A model generated the notes under the pieces. The model saw only the letters and a list, made by a program, of their open reading frames with translations. It searched no databases and was not told where the DNA came from. A DNA stretch of 64,000 nucleotides, from contig OY282610.1 in the NCBI GenBank assembly GCA_958298945.1, positions 30,206,167-30,270,166 of the forward strand. Direction: 5' to 3'. The stretch is from Atherix ibis. Taxonomy: Eukaryota; Arthropoda; Insecta; Diptera; Athericidae. The translations under genes and the position numbers were made by a program. Shown piece by piece: positions 1-12,078 of this stretch. How positions within the stretch are numbered: the stretch's first letter is position 1; every line of letters starts with the position of its first letter.

Positions 1-1829
1 TTATATATAATTCGAAAAATAAATATTATAGAGAAAATTACAATTCCGCTATGATATTATCCTTAAAGTCCTGATACTGAAAAAGAACTAATCCTCGCTT
101 GATCAGAACCGAAATTTGTTGCTATTTAAAATTTTCTATTTGCGGCTTAATATGTGTTTACTCAGTTTGGTTGGCAAGGATCCAATCGCAATGTTGAATT
201 TCGATGGTAGCCATGCAGAAGGCAACTCCAATTATAAGCAAAATAAAATTCTATTAAAAATGTTTAAAAAAAATATTTTTTCTCATTGATACAAATGGCA
301 AGAAATATGAGAGAAAATTTATCATATTTTTTCCTAGTACTCTATGACAGTTATAAGGACATTTTAACAGCATTTGCAAAAATGTAAGAATTTTCTTTTA
401 TATTCCGTGATCCTTTCACTAATTTCTATATTTTGCTCTTGTTGTTGTTTTTTTTTTTAAATTTTTTTTCTTCTGAAGCCATTAAATATCCAAATCTATA
501 TGAAAATCCGATGAATAGTATTTTCTATCCATTCAATATGGCAATTTTAGGTTTTTTTTTGCAAATTAATGTAATATTAGTGGCGGCGGATAATCAATTC
601 GATTTCAAATCAAATTTGCTCTTTTAATGAAAGTATTATTTTGAATTAATAAATTTATTTATAAAATATTACAATAATATCGAGGAGGCAATATCCTTGA
701 GAAAAATATTTTTTTTTAAAAACAATTTCATTTATTGAAAAAAAGTTAAATGGAAGAAATTTTATTTTTATTTGGAAAAATATTGTGAATTTTTTTTTCT
801 ATCCTTTGCTAATTTTATTTTAAAAGTTTTCTATATTATTTATAAATTTAAACTTAACTTAATAATATAAGATAATTTATTATAATGATACAAATATTTT
901 GAGAAAAATTTGATATACAATATTTTTTTATTTAATCTTTATATAAAAGCTGTGTTTGGATTTCACTTACACGTATGTGTAAGTCTTCTATTGTTAATAT
1001 AGAATACTTCAGTTGTACGTGTATGTATGTAAAATAATGATGGGGAAGGAAGATCAGTAAATGGGAAATAATACGAGTAGTATCTTTTAATGTTATTCCA
1101 TAAATAGAAATGAAATAATTCTAAATAGCTATGGAAACGGAGGATATATTTTAATTTGTTTTTTTTTTTTTTTTTGTATAAAAAACATTGAGTTTTTGGC
1201 ATGAATAAATGAAAATATATAATTTTTTTTTTAAATATATAAGAGAGAAAAAAAAGGAAAGAACAAAAATTATATCATAAATACGTCAGTGAATTCATTT
1301 AAAATTAGAAAAGGATTCAACAAGCGCGAACAAAAAAGGTTAGTTAAATTGTTCAATAAAAAAATACAGGATATTTTTTATTATAATATTGTATTTTACA
1401 CAAGAACCGTATCTGCTGTAATATATAGATTTTCTGTTGTCTGTATAAAAGGATTGACTTTAAATTTTCCATTATATTCTGAATTTGGAGCTAATATACT
1501 CGGATATCCTGAACTTGTGAGTTTTGTTTAATTGACAACAAACAAATTTCTGAATGAATACATTTTCATATATTTATATTTTGCCAAAGGAATCATTATT
1601 ATAAATGATTGCTGATATAGAAATGTGCGTTCAGGAATATGCGTATATAAATGTGTATGCTAATGAGTATCTGGAATATATGTATATTTACTTGGAATAT
1701 AGTAGATGCATTCAATTGATTAAGGATATTCTAACGTGCGGGTATGTATTGGTATATGGTATACTTGAGCATGCCTATTTATATATAAATATTGGGTAAA
1801 ATATTTGTTAGAAAACAATCTGTCTATGT
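1..1829. other. AT-rich DNA, no gene recognised
   Basis: Homopolymer A and T runs dominate. Short open frames here (the longest about 80 codons) have low-complexity, AT-driven residue content (K, N, I, F, Y, L) and match no family I know, so I do not call them. I see no splice-flanked exon, RNA gene or repeat boundary. Confidence 0.6.
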
Positions 1830-2000
1830 TGTAGGAGAAACCGTCGGATAAGTTGACACACAGGTGCAACAGATCCGGCAATTAAACTCTCATGTCACCA
1901 CTAATGCGTTGTGTTAATGCGCGTCGTATTAATGCGTCGTTACCTGGCCGTCGTTAGCTTGCTCATTAGAGTCGAAGTCATTAATTCATAAAGGTTGGCA
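1830..2000. other. GC-richer block of unknown function
   Basis: This stretch is clearly less AT-rich than both flanks and contains repeated TTAATGCG-like and GTCGTTA-like words. There is no open frame of note. It could be a conserved non-coding element of the host or a very old repeat; the sequence alone does not decide. Confidence 0.3.
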
Positions 2001-2690
2001 GGATGTATTGTCGGCTGAGCAATAAATGATTCGGGCTATTTTCCAGGATATTTCATTCGTTTTAATGAAATTTTCAATTGATATCCATAATTCGATAGAA
2101 ATAATTAAAATTTTATTGTATGATGAGTGCACCTGTGAGAATGAGTGCGTTCATATTTTCCTTTCCGTAGCTGCAAGCAGTTCCTTTTCCTTTCCTTTAA
2201 GCTTTCCAACTGAATTCTGTCAATATTTTTAGTCTCTAAATGAATTATGCTCAATTTTACTCTTAAGAGAAATAAATAATTACGAGTACATAGTAAATTG
2301 ACTTCATCACATCTACTGGCTTCTCCGTTAAAAAGTTTTCCTCTATGCCAACGCTGGTGAATCCATAAGAATTTCTATTAATGAAACTATTCATATTTAA
2401 CTTATATAAGTAGAAATTTTTTTTTTTTCATTTTTAAGTAATTGTTGGAAAAAATTTAATATTCATTAACATTTAATTAATTTAATTATACATTTATACA
2501 TGAGCATTAGTCATTAAAAAATTCTTTGGTTTATTTGATTTGTCAACAAAAATTAAACGATTCTTTTAATAAATTTCTAATACTCGTAATATATTGTACA
2601 ATTAATAGTTTTATTTGTTCGTTTTCTTAGTTAAAATAAAATTTGAAAATATGAACTGCAAAAAAAATTTAGAACTATCCGAGAACATGA
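2001..2690. other. AT-rich DNA, no gene recognised
   Basis: I see no family match. The stretch ends at the TA target duplication (2691-2692) of the next mariner. Confidence 0.6.
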
Positions 2691-2692
2691 TA

Positions 2693-3966
2693 CAAGGGTC
2701 GTTCAATTAGTCCTTAGAAAATCCAAGAAATTGCACTCGTAGTATCGGTAAAGATTTTTTTTGTAAGTAGTATTATCCACAGGAAAGCTGTCAAAATTTC
2801 AGCTCGATCCATAGCGTCGATTAAAGTTAACGACATTTATTTATGCATAACAATGAAAAAAAGCGAGTTTAGGGCTGTCATCAAACATCTCCATTTGAAA
2901 GGCTTAAGCCCGAAAGAAATCTAAGCCGAGTTGGATGCAGTTCATGGCACATCTGCACCTGTGTTTGCGATGGTTAACAATTGGGTGAATGAATTAAAAC
3001 GTGGCCGTTCATCCACAAAAGATGAACATCGTTCAGGACGCCCAGTTGAGGTGTCTACTCCTGAAATCATCAACAAAATCCACGATCTGATTTTGAACGA
3101 TCGGCGAATTAAACTGCACGAATTAGTTGAGGCCACGGGCATATCACAAGGTACAGTCGCTTCAATTTTGCATGAAAAATTGTCTGTGAAAAAAATTTCG
3201 GCAAGATGGGTGCCGCGTTTGCTCTCAGAGGAGAATAAGCCCAATCGTGTAGTGGACTCTGAGGCTATGTTGGCACTCTTTCATCGCAATCCTGCCAAAT
3301 TCCTTCGTCGATATGTCACTGTGGACGAAACCTGGATACACTACTATACTCCAGAAACGAAGAGACAGTCATCACAGTGGATTTTTAAGGGTGAACGGAC
3401 TCCGAAGAAGGCAAAAACTGTGCCATCGGCCGGCAAGGTGATGGCCACGGTCTTTTGGGATTCGCAAGACATCATTTTTATCGACTACTTGGAAAAAGGA
3501 AAAACAATAACAGGAGCGTATTACGCGTCGTTATTGCAACGGTTGAGCGAGGAAATCAAAAAGAAACGGCCCCATCTGAAGAAGAAAAAAATCCTCTTGC
3601 ATCAGGACAATGCGCGTGTGCACAACTGCGCTGTTTCCATGGCCAAAATTGTGGAAATGAGAATGGAATTGTTGCAGCATCCCGCTTATTCACCAGATTT
3701 GGCCCCGAGTGACTATTTTCTTTTCCCCAATCTGAAGAAATGGTTTGGCGGATGACGGTTCACTTCCAACGAGGACGTCATTGCTCAAACGGATGAGTAT
3801 TTTGCAGAACTTCCGAAATCCTATTTTTTGGACGGGATAAAAATTTTGGAAAAACGGTTGGTAAAGTGTATAAAGTTAAAAATATATTATGTTGAAAAAT
3901 TAAAATTTTTTTATTTAAAAAACAGTTTTTTCCATCTTTTTCTAAGGACTTATTGAACGACCGTCG
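2693..3966 (+). mobile_element. mariner element, family A, full-length copy A
   Basis: A complete but dead mariner of 1,274 bp. Terminal inverted repeats of about 26 bp (2693-2718 and 3941-3966) share the core GGTCGTTCAAT.AGTCCTTAG and are flanked by TA on both sides (2691-2692, 3967-3968), the expected mariner target duplication. The interior encodes one DD34D transposase, which is broken. Three other copies of the same family lie at 19899, 27591 and 58027, all on the minus strand. This copy keeps the 97 bp that two of them have lost, so it represents the full-length form. Confidence 0.95.
2853..3902 (+). pseudogene. mariner transposase, two in-frame stops
   Basis: A transposase that would cut and paste the surrounding element. 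The reading frame runs from the ATG at 2853 to TAA at 3900-3902 with two internal stops. TAA at 2922 replaces the Lys codon seen in sister copies. TGA at 3753 replaces a CGA Arg codon just after WFGG. An N-terminal helix-turn-helix region (SGRPVEVSTPEI) is followed by the linker ARWVPRLL and the DD34D catalytic region: VTVDETW, HQDNARVH and YSPDLAPSDYF are all visible. The frame is otherwise open, so inactivation looks fairly recent. The subfamily is not settled; the catalytic motifs resemble the irritans/vertumnana side of the mariner tree. Confidence 0.93.
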
Positions 3967-4184
3967 TATTTTTTAGGATCTACTGTTTTTCCGAAATAAA
4001 TCCTTTTTTCTAAAAAAATTCGAATTTTTATCTACTGCATTTTTTGACCTAATGGACTTTGAAAATGTCTAAATATGGTATATTGAATTTCTTATATACC
4101 ATATTTTCTTTTAGATATGGAAAACAATCTGAGAACAACTTATTTCTTGTTTAAATGACAATTCATCATCATCGGTATCTAAAT

Positions 4185-4582
4185 TTAACATCTCCAATAC
4201 AATTCATAATCATCATCATCAAAGGCGCCGCTCATGACCTACTGAATCAAAGAACTTCAGACTTCTGGGATATTCGCAACAAGCTTATGACATTCTTGCT
4301 ATTGCCGCCACCCCACGGTAAGCAAGGTCTTACTCGTCCTCTGGGACTTTAAATAGGGCCAGTGTAAAGTTTTCGGGCAAGATCTTCCTCATCAAAACGG
4401 ATTAAGTGTCTTGCCCATCACAGCTTACATCATTCATGTAGAAGGACAAAAATTCCTTGACGTATCATTCTCTTAAACGCAAAGAAGAATTTGCAATAGT
4501 TTTTGTTGAAATCCTAAGTTTTCGAAAGATACATGTGCACTAGCAAGACTGGTGTCATGTATAGAAGAAGCTTTAATATTAT
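4185..4582 (-). mobile_element. LINE fragment, C-terminal tail (decayed)
   Basis: On the minus strand, shifting frames give RFDEEDLARKL followed by PRGRVRPCLPWGG. This resembles the tail of insect endonuclease-RT LINEs, where a (L)RW.GH.(I)RM(D) segment is followed by a G-R-G-R-P-rich stretch and a W. Frames change and stops interrupt. The fragment abuts the broken 3-prime end of a mariner at 4583, and a piece of RT in the same orientation lies beyond that mariner (5568-6165), so the two are probably halves of one element. The clade is uncertain. Confidence 0.5.
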
Positions 4583-5402
4583 AAAGCGGGGTGGGGTAGC
4601 ACCTTCCAGTTGAGTGTCTCCAAGTAGTTTCGGACCATTTTTGACGTGTGCGATGGTGCGTTGTCGTGGAGGAAAATCAGCTTGTCATGTCTTTGTTGAT
4701 AATCCGTCCTTTTTTCAAGCAGAGCACGGTGCAATTTGATCAGTTGTTGGTGGTAGCGGTGGGCATTGACAGTTTCACCAGGTCTCAACATCTCATAGTA
4801 GACGATATACTGCTGATCCCAACAAACGCACAGCATCGTCTTCCGTCCGAAGCGATTTGGTCTTGGAGAAGATGTTGATGGTTGGCCGGGATCAACCCAC
4901 GATTTCTTGCATTTAGGATTCTCGAAATATATCCACTTTTCATTGCCTGTCACAATCCAATACAGGAACGACTTTCTTTTTTGACTGGCGAGCAAGATTT
5001 CGCAAGTGTTTTGACGTCGCTCCATCTGCCTATCATTCAATTCATGCGGCACCCATTTTACGATCTTTCAATCTTCCCCATGGCACGCAAACGCATGGAA
5101 ATGGCTGGTTGAATAACAATCAATTGCTCCGCAAGCATTTTTTGTGATAGGTTATCGTATTCATCCACCTGTAATTGATGGTCCTCAACCTTCCTAGGCC
5201 GATTTTACCGCTTCTTGTCCTACAAGTGAAAATTGCCATCTTTGAAACGACGAAACCAATCCCGGCGCGTTGTTTCCGATAGAGCACTGCCACCATACGC
5301 CTCCATAAGCATTTGATGCGATTCGGCTGCCGATTTCTTCCAATTGAAGCAGAAAAGCAGAGCTTCCCGCATATGCTCTTTTTCTGGCACAAAATTAGAC
5401 AT
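4583..5402 (-). pseudogene. mauritiana-subfamily mariner transposase, truncated and frameshifted
   Basis: The start codon is at 5400-5402 and the protein begins MSNFVPEKE, very like the Mos1 type. Frameshifts and stops follow FKDGNFHL, but RLRAMGKIE is still legible in another frame. From 5052 to 4579 the frame is open and reads MPHELNDRQMERRQNTCEIL onward, with IVTGNEKW, FGRKTMLCV and LHDNAPSHT. The first catalytic Asp is Asn (VTGNEKW where VTGDEKW is usual), the second Asp is kept, and the third is lost with the truncation. It cannot be active. Recognition of the subfamily is strong. Confidence 0.9.
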
Positions 5403-5567
5403 GATTACCAAAGGAAAAATGTATGTTATTGTACGAAATTGCTGACAATATGCACTATTTGACAGATGTCAAACTCATAAAAAAAAGTATGGCGTACCCA
5501 TGGCAGTTTAATACGCTCACTCACGCTATCTATGACTAAACAGCGGATTTAAGCTTATACACCTGTT
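4583..5567 (-). mobile_element. mauritiana-like mariner, 3-prime end missing
   Basis: The 5-prime terminus is near 5551-5567, where CTTATACACCTG resembles the reverse complement of a Mos1-type end. The coding part runs leftward and stops abruptly at about 4583, just after the codons for VLPHPA, where the YSPDLAP block and the third catalytic Asp should follow. The last third of the gene and the 3-prime terminal repeat are therefore gone. It lies inside a same-strand LINE relic. Confidence 0.85.
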
Positions 5568-6165
5568 AATAAGTATGGTACGTCTTGTGATGACTTCTGA
5601 AATTGCGTCTGTTTGCCGAAAACTACTCTGGATGAAAAATGGCTCTGAAAGTTATTGTGTGCTATTATTCTTATTTTCTGGGGTGCCGAAATCTCTCATG
5701 GATGTGCAGAGTTTTACCCTAAGCACTTTTAAGGTCGGTGAATACTTGGTGGATCTGTTGGCCATATTCGAAGAAATTTTCTATCGACTGCCGCAAAGAC
5801 TAGCTCTGATCTGTTAGTGATTTCTATCGAGTGAAGCCTCTCATATATGAGCATAAATTTACAATCCCACACTTGAATCAATAATTTATGAACCATTTGG
5901 TGCAGTTTATCAATTCCGTATTTAACCAGTTCGTTGTTGATCCCGTTGACACAAGACACCTCCTGGTTAATCAGTCGACGGATCGATTTAGCAGTTGCTT
6001 GATGCTTGGTAGCAGCAACATGTATGCTTCAGCTTGTGAAACCTCGAATTCGTATTCTGACTAGTTAGTATTTAGGCGTTCAAAATAATGTTTCACCCAA
6101 TTTGTTCGGAAATCAGATCTCCAGTTTGCTGCGGCAGGATTAGCATCGTAGTATAAATCGTCTCA
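5568..6165 (-). mobile_element. LINE fragment, start of reverse transcriptase (decayed)
   Basis: Reading the minus strand from about 6150 gives RWVKHYFERLN, then INNELVKYGIDKLHQMVH, then IHQVFTDLKSA and RFRHPRK. These match the order in many LINEs: a pre-RT RW..(Y)F..LLN segment, then G(I)PAEL.KYGG..L...(I)H, then the FxDFK.AYD motif and the (E)FGIP.K segment. The catalytic palm core is missing. The fragment ends exactly where the mariner begins. Same orientation and likely the same element as 4185-4582. Confidence 0.6.
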
Positions 6166-8029
6166 TCCTGCTCACTGCTAAGTAAACCTTGCTACATATT
6201 TTTAAAAAATATAAAAATTTGGAATGTTTTTTGTAGAAAAATGATAAGAATTATAAAAAAAAATATAAAATATTAAAAAAAAAAAACTAAAAAACGTTTG
6301 CTGTTTATGATGATTTTCATTTTTCTTTTAATTTAAAAAAATAGTCTTAGAGAAAAATATAAGATCTTCTAAAAGGAAATGGTTTTTTTATAGTTTTTCT
6401 ACGGAATGTTCCTTTTACCAAAAAAGGAGTAATTTTAAAAAATCCAATTATTTAATTTTTAATAATTAAAATATTATTTAGAATGGAATAATTTTTTACA
6501 ATATAAATCTTTTAGCTAATGTTCGAAAAATTTTAATTTTTCTAGAAAAAGATTAATTACGATTTCTATAAAAATATTATTATTATTAGATTAATTAGCG
6601 GTATATCAATCATAAGGATTTTTAATGATATACTTTTATATCATTAAAATGCTTTAGATTATATATTATATAACAATAATTTTAATGCTTTAGAAAAAAT
6701 TTAATTGAATTGTATATAAATACAATTTGTACATGATTGTTTCGATCGCTATCATTTTGTTGTCATTGAAATATATCTTAAAAAAATTATAAATCTAACT
6801 GGTTGCCCTAGAAACTATAAACGTACAATATACGATTATACATGAAATGATGAGAAGGACCCACTATTGAAATTTATTACTTGAATATATATTCCTATAA
6901 TGGAATCCTTGAGTCAATATTTCCTTCTTTAACAGCACAATGGATGATATCATTTCAACGAGAGCTTTACAATCAATAAAAGAAATTTTCATGGCTTTAT
7001 ATATTTTTACTAATACTTAACTGTATATTATATATATATATATATATTGTGTATATATATATTATTATTAGTATGTCATTTTATTTATTTATTTATTATG
7101 AATTTTTTGTGCGTTTGCATGAAGAAAACCTATAAATTAAAAATAGAAGTATTTTATATAAACGACTATATATACTGAGGAGCTTATGATATTCAATTTC
7201 GTTTCCTTATTTACTAGATAGCAAAAATAAAAATAATAATAAAAAAGAATAGAAGAAAAAAAACATCCCCAAAACGTACTAAACTATCTTATACAGTATA
7301 AGCATCCTTGTATAAATGTCTGCATGGTACAATTATTATTCAAATATATAATAAGCATATTTATGCATAACTATAGTATATTTTTTCGTATTATTATACC
7401 ATAAATAATTTCTTTTATGGAAACTAGCTATGATGGTTTAGTAAAATATAACAGAAATACAAAAAAAAATATTCTCCTCTAAAATTCAAAATAAATGCAA
7501 ATTTTTGCAAAAATACTAACTTATACTTATGAAAAAAATCTACTCAATAACTGAAATAGTCACTATTCATACCATTATTTATTATTAATTTGTAGTTTTT
7601 TATTTATGATATAAAAAAGAAAAATCGACTAAATTGAAGCGTTTTAGATATTTTCATTGAGAATATTTATGGTGGTTTGTATACACGTATAAATGGGTAG
7701 ACATTTTTTTTTTTTTTTTAAATACTTTTCTTAAGATTTATTATACTTAACATTATTATTTGGAGTATATATGCTCATTTTAAATTATATTAAATAATTC
7801 CTTTTTAATATAGAAAAATTTGAAAATTATGAAAATAATTTTTGTTATATTTCTTATAATACTGTCGACCATATTCATTACTTTCTATGAAGGGTATTCA
7901 ACCTTTAAAATTGTATAAAATAAGTATTTTATAAAATAAACTATATTAACAAGTATTAATAAGTAAAAGTAATATTGTTGAAATGAATTCCACGGCTTTG
8001 TTTGCAAAAGGTGATCTCAAAAGTTCAAT
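6166..8029. other. AT-rich DNA, no gene recognised
   Basis: Nearly pure AT with homopolymers and short TA repeats. There is no open frame with recognisable content. Confidence 0.65.
7023..7065. repeat. (TA)n microsatellite
   Basis: Two TA runs separated by a short TTGTG interruption. Confidence 0.9.
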
Positions 8030-8487
8030 TTCTTGGGTTTTTGACACATACGCATAAATTGCGGCTAAATCTCATCGATGGCTTATATGATGTTGTTCTC
8101 ATTTTTTTTTTACCAAGTCCAAGCATGTTAAATGGCGACCATTAGCGACACACGAACTTCTTCTGCAATAAGTCCGCTGCTTTAAATCCTGTATGCAAGT
8201 TCATATCTTTTAGTTGAGGCCGAAAAAATATTCTATCATCAATCGATATCTTTTCCCATTAACAATTATCAGTGCACCAGCCTCATCCACACTAGACAAC
8301 TGTTGTTGTTGCTTTTGGTCCCAGATTCGATAATTTTGATCGTTGACGCAGCCATGCAGTTGAAAATATGCTATGTTATGTCGTTGAAAATTATTTTTTC
8401 GCCAAATCTTGGATCCATTTCCAACTGCTCAAGGGCGCAGTCAGCGAACGATCGCCGCTTCACATGGTCTTGTGGCCTTAGTTCTTG
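8030..8487 (-). mobile_element. Tc1/Tc3-like transposase relic
   Basis: Minus-strand translation gives RRSFADCALEQLEMDPRF, then KIIFND, FQLHGCVNDQNYRIWD, IVNGKRYRLMIEYFF and RPQLKDMNL. These are the hallmarks of a widespread arthropod Tc1/mariner-superfamily transposase: an IIFSDEAHF block with the first catalytic Asp, then GYVNKQN.RIW, then VNGERY...I. The WFQQDGATCH block is missing after KDMNL (LHTGFKAADLLQKKF follows), so there is an internal deletion as well as a frameshift near 8376. Related fragments lie at 30930, 39195, 39590 and 49880. Confidence 0.75.
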
Positions 8488-8544
8488 GCTATAATCGATC
8501 TTGTTACGATATATATACTAGTCTTATCGAATACTATAAACTCT

Positions 8545-9108
8545 CAATTCCGCCAATTTTTATGAAAGACGCGGAATTGAAAATTTATTTACAATGCCAA
8601 TACTAAAAGGCCTTCCAAAAAACAGTTGATGCATACGGAAGTGTCGGGTACTATCTTGGTGTAAGCAATTATGACTCTCATACATATCAGCCGATAGAAA
8701 AAAAGGCATTTAAGGTAATTATTAGACACTTACACCACTTTACCCCCGTCCAATATATTAAGGAAGAATTGGAACTTTTCGGTCACAAAGTCAATAGTGT
8801 CTCGAACATTAAACAAGGAAGTGCATCTCTTCCTCTAGTTTTATATTCTTGATAGTGGCTGACAATAATAAACATAATTTTAATATGCACAGCCCTCTAT
8901 ATACAGAAATAAATATCAAAGAAAGACGTAGTCCAATGCCATAGGTGCCAAGAGTATGGGCATACCAATCTATACTGTTGTCACTCACTTAAATACATGA
9001 AGTATGCACAAAAACCAGGGAAAACTCCGGCCAATTGTGTTCATTGCGATGATTATCACCTTACAAATTACAAGGAAAGCATCACTGATACAGAGCTTAA
9101 AAAATAAA
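8545..9108 (+). pseudogene. jockey ORF1 (gag-like nucleic-acid-binding protein), broken
   Basis: ORF1 proteins of this clade bind the element RNA and form particles. The relic begins near 8551 with IPPIFMKDAELK and continues in another frame with HTYQPIEKKAFKVIIRHLHH and IKEELELFGHKV, the RNA-binding-like domain that usually precedes the zinc knuckles. From 8937 it reads CHRCQEYGHTNLYC, a perfect CX2CX4HX4C knuckle. A second knuckle, CVHCDDYHLTNY (about 9035), has Tyr where the last Cys is expected. Stops and frameshifts lie between the blocks. It sits directly upstream of the ORF2 relic, as in intact elements. Confidence 0.85.
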
Positions 9109-9216
9109 ATTGCCTTAAAGAAAACTAATAGAAATAATTAGACATAGTCGGCGTGTAAGTGAAAACCTCTCTTTCGCTTCAGTCACTGCTGAACATTTTC
9201 ATATTCAATATTAATA

Positions 9217-9246
9217 ACAGCAGCAACAACAGCAACAACAGCAGCA
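9217..9246. repeat. CAG/CAA trinucleotide tract
   Basis: Alternating CAG and CAA units lie between the ORF1 and ORF2 relics of the jockey element; in one frame they would encode Asn/Ser. Confidence 0.85.
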
Positions 9247-9445
9247 AAAGAGAAAAAGTAACAATGTTTTTATTTCCCTTTACCCTCCTCCAATTTATTT
9301 TCTCGTAAAAGCTGGCAATACTCCTCTCGGCACTAACCAATCAAATTGTACAAGAATTAATAACAGTCCTAGTATCATTACGAACTGCCTTAAGAAATGT
9401 TATCTCTTCACTTATTGTTATCCTTAATTGATAAATACCTATCCA

Positions 9446-10935
9446 TCCTGCTTTGGAATGCCAATGGAGTGACTTTACAACGACAAAAATTGGACGTATT
9501 ACTGTAACGCATTTTACAACGGTTTATAAGACTGACCACCCTGAAAACACAGCACATGGTGGAACTTTCATTCATACTAAAAAAGCTTTTGTATATTATC
9601 CTCCTAACAAAACCTTATCTGTCCAAGGTTTTTCTTCGTTTTTTCAGGTACTTGGAGAATCTTTTCTCGCAAGAGGAGATGACGATGCAAAAAAAAAACC
9701 CAATTGGGTTATCGTGTATCAAATCCTTGAGAATGGATCCTTCATGAAGTGCTATCCTATACTCCGATATACTCGTAAGTTAAAGCTCCTTCTTCTCATA
9801 TTTATTGGCCTACATCCACCTCTAAACTTATCGATATTTTGGGTTATTTTATAACAACTCCACTAAACATTATTCTCCGTACATCATATTTTCTCCAACT
9901 TTGGAAGCTCTCAATAATAAAAATGATCCATAGCCCCAAAGAATAAACTCAATTCCCTTTTTCTTATAGACTCATAAGCCTCTTGTCAAAGTAGTAAAAT
10001 AATTGGTTTTAATACGGCTTTATCCTTCGAAGAAAAAATGTAGTTCCCAATGACCAATTTGGCTTTCCAAGTGAAGACTACACTATCCAGTAAAATCTCT
10101 TGAACAGAAAGAGTACTGCCCAACCATATTTTTGGACATAGCTCCAGCTTTCAACCGAGTATGGTATTCTGAGCTTCTCTAGAAGCTTAAGAGAATTCTT
10201 CATACCCCATTACTTCCTTATAATCAAATCCTATCTCTCGGAGTGATATTTTAAGGTAATTCTGAGATATCGCCTATTCCAGCAGTGTCCCTTAAGGTTG
10301 TATCCTTGCTCCTTAATTACATAACATCTACACCCATGATATTCCAATCAACAAAAATAATCTAATAGCAACAATATATGCTGATGACACCAAACCTCTA
10401 TTATATGTGTAGCATCCACTCTCCTGCAAACCCACTTTTACTCCCATCAAAAATGGTTCAAAAAGTGGAATGTGGAAGTGAACTTATCAAAATGTGTTCA
10501 TGTTACTTTAACTCTTCGTCAAGAATCATCTCCTTCCATAACCTAAACAACGCAGCTGCTGCAATTTTTAGACCCTAAATTGAAGCTAAAAATCGACAGC
10601 AAATTGATATTACACAATACAGTACTCAAGCCAATCTGGACGCACGGACTTGAACATTCCAACTCCCTCCGAATCCGAATACTACAATCTAGCATCCTAC
10701 GTAAAATCATCAATGCCACATATTATATGCGTAATATTGTTATTCACCATGACCTATATGTCCCTTTTGTCCGTGAACTGTCCCATAACCCGTTACAAAA
10801 CATTTCATTCCCGGCGAAATAATCATTATAATCCTCTTGTTAAATATCTATCCTCATCTACCCTCGCAATAAACTTCAGACGACGTTTTAAAAGCCAATG
10901 ACCTCGTGACCTTCAAATCTCTTAAAATAATCACG
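9446..10935 (+). pseudogene. jockey ORF2 (endonuclease-reverse transcriptase), broken
   Basis: The endonuclease starts ILLWNANGVTLQRQKLDVLL at about 9445, followed by YKTDHPENTAHGGT. FLARGDDDAKKKPNW near 9660 corresponds to the FLAGGDYNAKH segment of active copies. After a large gap, the RT palm appears at 10282: VP(stop)GCILAP, then IYTHDIPINKN and YADDT at 10377, the catalytic aspartates. The C-terminal part reads VLKPIWTHGLE, ILRKII, YVPFVREL and YNPLVKYL, ending RRRFKSQ..RDL near 10905. Several stops and shifts are present. The order of motifs makes the assignment secure. Confidence 0.88.
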
Positions 10936-11821
10936 ATAGGCAGACACTATAATATAATATATAACTCGTTCAACATACATTCCCGTCAATACTTTCCCGC
11001 TTGTTATAAAAATATGGAGTTGAACATTAATATTTGAATTTTCGTAAAAATTACTCTTGCAATTTTTATTTTTGTCATTCCCATCAAAGAGAGAGGAAGA
11101 ATTAACGAAAATAAATTGAATATCGCGCGCTTCTCCCTACTTCCTGTTACGCATTTCCATCGCATTCACGAAATTAGTACCACATACCGAGAGCTAAGAA
11201 GTTACACATAAAAGAAAAGTAGGACGTCCATTTCGACCATAAATACTACGAGGACATACTTTCATAATAAGTTTGTACTACCTCGATGCGCCGCTGTTGA
11301 TAATTATAGGAAAATGCAAAGTTACAAAAATGACAGCGTTGTCATTAGCATCGTTAAAGAAATAGGCGGTAAATGATGAAGCGCGCCTACTGAAAAGCCG
11401 CTCAATTACATTTCTACTTGATCTTAAGGTATGGTAGAATTATTGCATATAAATTTCACGGTTTTCTGCTTTATTTTATGAAGAATTCCGAAATTTCACT
11501 ATTGAAATTAATAATTTATTTAATTTATATTATAATAAATATATTTACCTATGAATTTTATCGAATTTTCGGATGAATAAGCTTTTATTTTATGAATTTT
11601 AAAAAAAAATTAATTCTTTTGGAATCTTATTTTTATTCACTAGACAAGTTTTCATACAGATGGCGCTCATGTTGCAAGTTATACGAACATTTTTTATTTT
11701 ATTGAACAGAAGTAAAAAAATAATAAACAATCTTTTGTCTTTTTTTAATGAGCATATTTAATCAAAGTAAATGTGATCAATTATAGCAATTAATTGATTT
11801 AATTAAAAATAAAAGTATGCG
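10936..11821. other. no gene recognised
   Basis: A slightly GC-richer part (about 11090-11420) is flanked by AT-rich DNA. No family match was found. A short CAGATGGCGCT word near 11655 is the only notable string. Confidence 0.5.
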
Positions 11822-12078
11822 GTCTGTTCAAAAAGTATCGCGAATTTTGAATTTCTGCGGGTTACGTATATTCGATTTTTGATTTTTTTGTGGCGGTATA
11901 TTGTTACTCATGTCTCTCACTTATGCCTAAAATATCGGCAATTTCGAATATTCAGTTAATTATTGACAGCTGCTTTGCTTGCACGTGTTTTGGCTCGTCT
12001 TCGATTTTTACCCATTTTAAAAAATGGATCAAAGAATCTGTTCCGGGAACAAGACAAAGTCACAGGGGGCCAGATCAT
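11822..12078 (-). mobile_element. palindromic-type mariner, one arm (partial copy)
   Basis: From GTCTGTTCAAAAAGTATCGC at 11822 this segment is closely similar over about 255 bp to the left arm of the element at 51819. On the minus strand its inner end encodes DLAPCDFVLFPEQ, the region around the third catalytic Asp of a DD34D transposase. Beyond about 12078 the similarity stops, so the rest of the element and its other arm are missing here. It has the same junction between transposase code and arm as the second copy. Confidence 0.8.

Larger units (their letters stand above)
8545..10935 (+). mobile_element. jockey-clade LINE, internally deleted relic
   Basis: The longest retrotransposon relic in the window. 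In order it contains part of a gag-like ORF1 with zinc knuckles, a CAG/CAA-rich linker, the start of the apurinic-type endonuclease, RT palm motifs and the jockey C-terminus. The distance from endonuclease start to C-terminus is only about 1.5 kb, so roughly 1 kb of ORF2 has been lost. I see no poly-A tail or target-site duplication. Four more jockey fragments lie at 17560, 34880, 60130 and 63280, all on the minus strand. Confidence 0.9.

Noticed and set aside
3455..3712. 85-codon frame repeated in every family A mariner (also 27834 and 58280)
   Set aside because: It is conserved only because the underlying transposase is conserved; it overlaps that gene in another frame.
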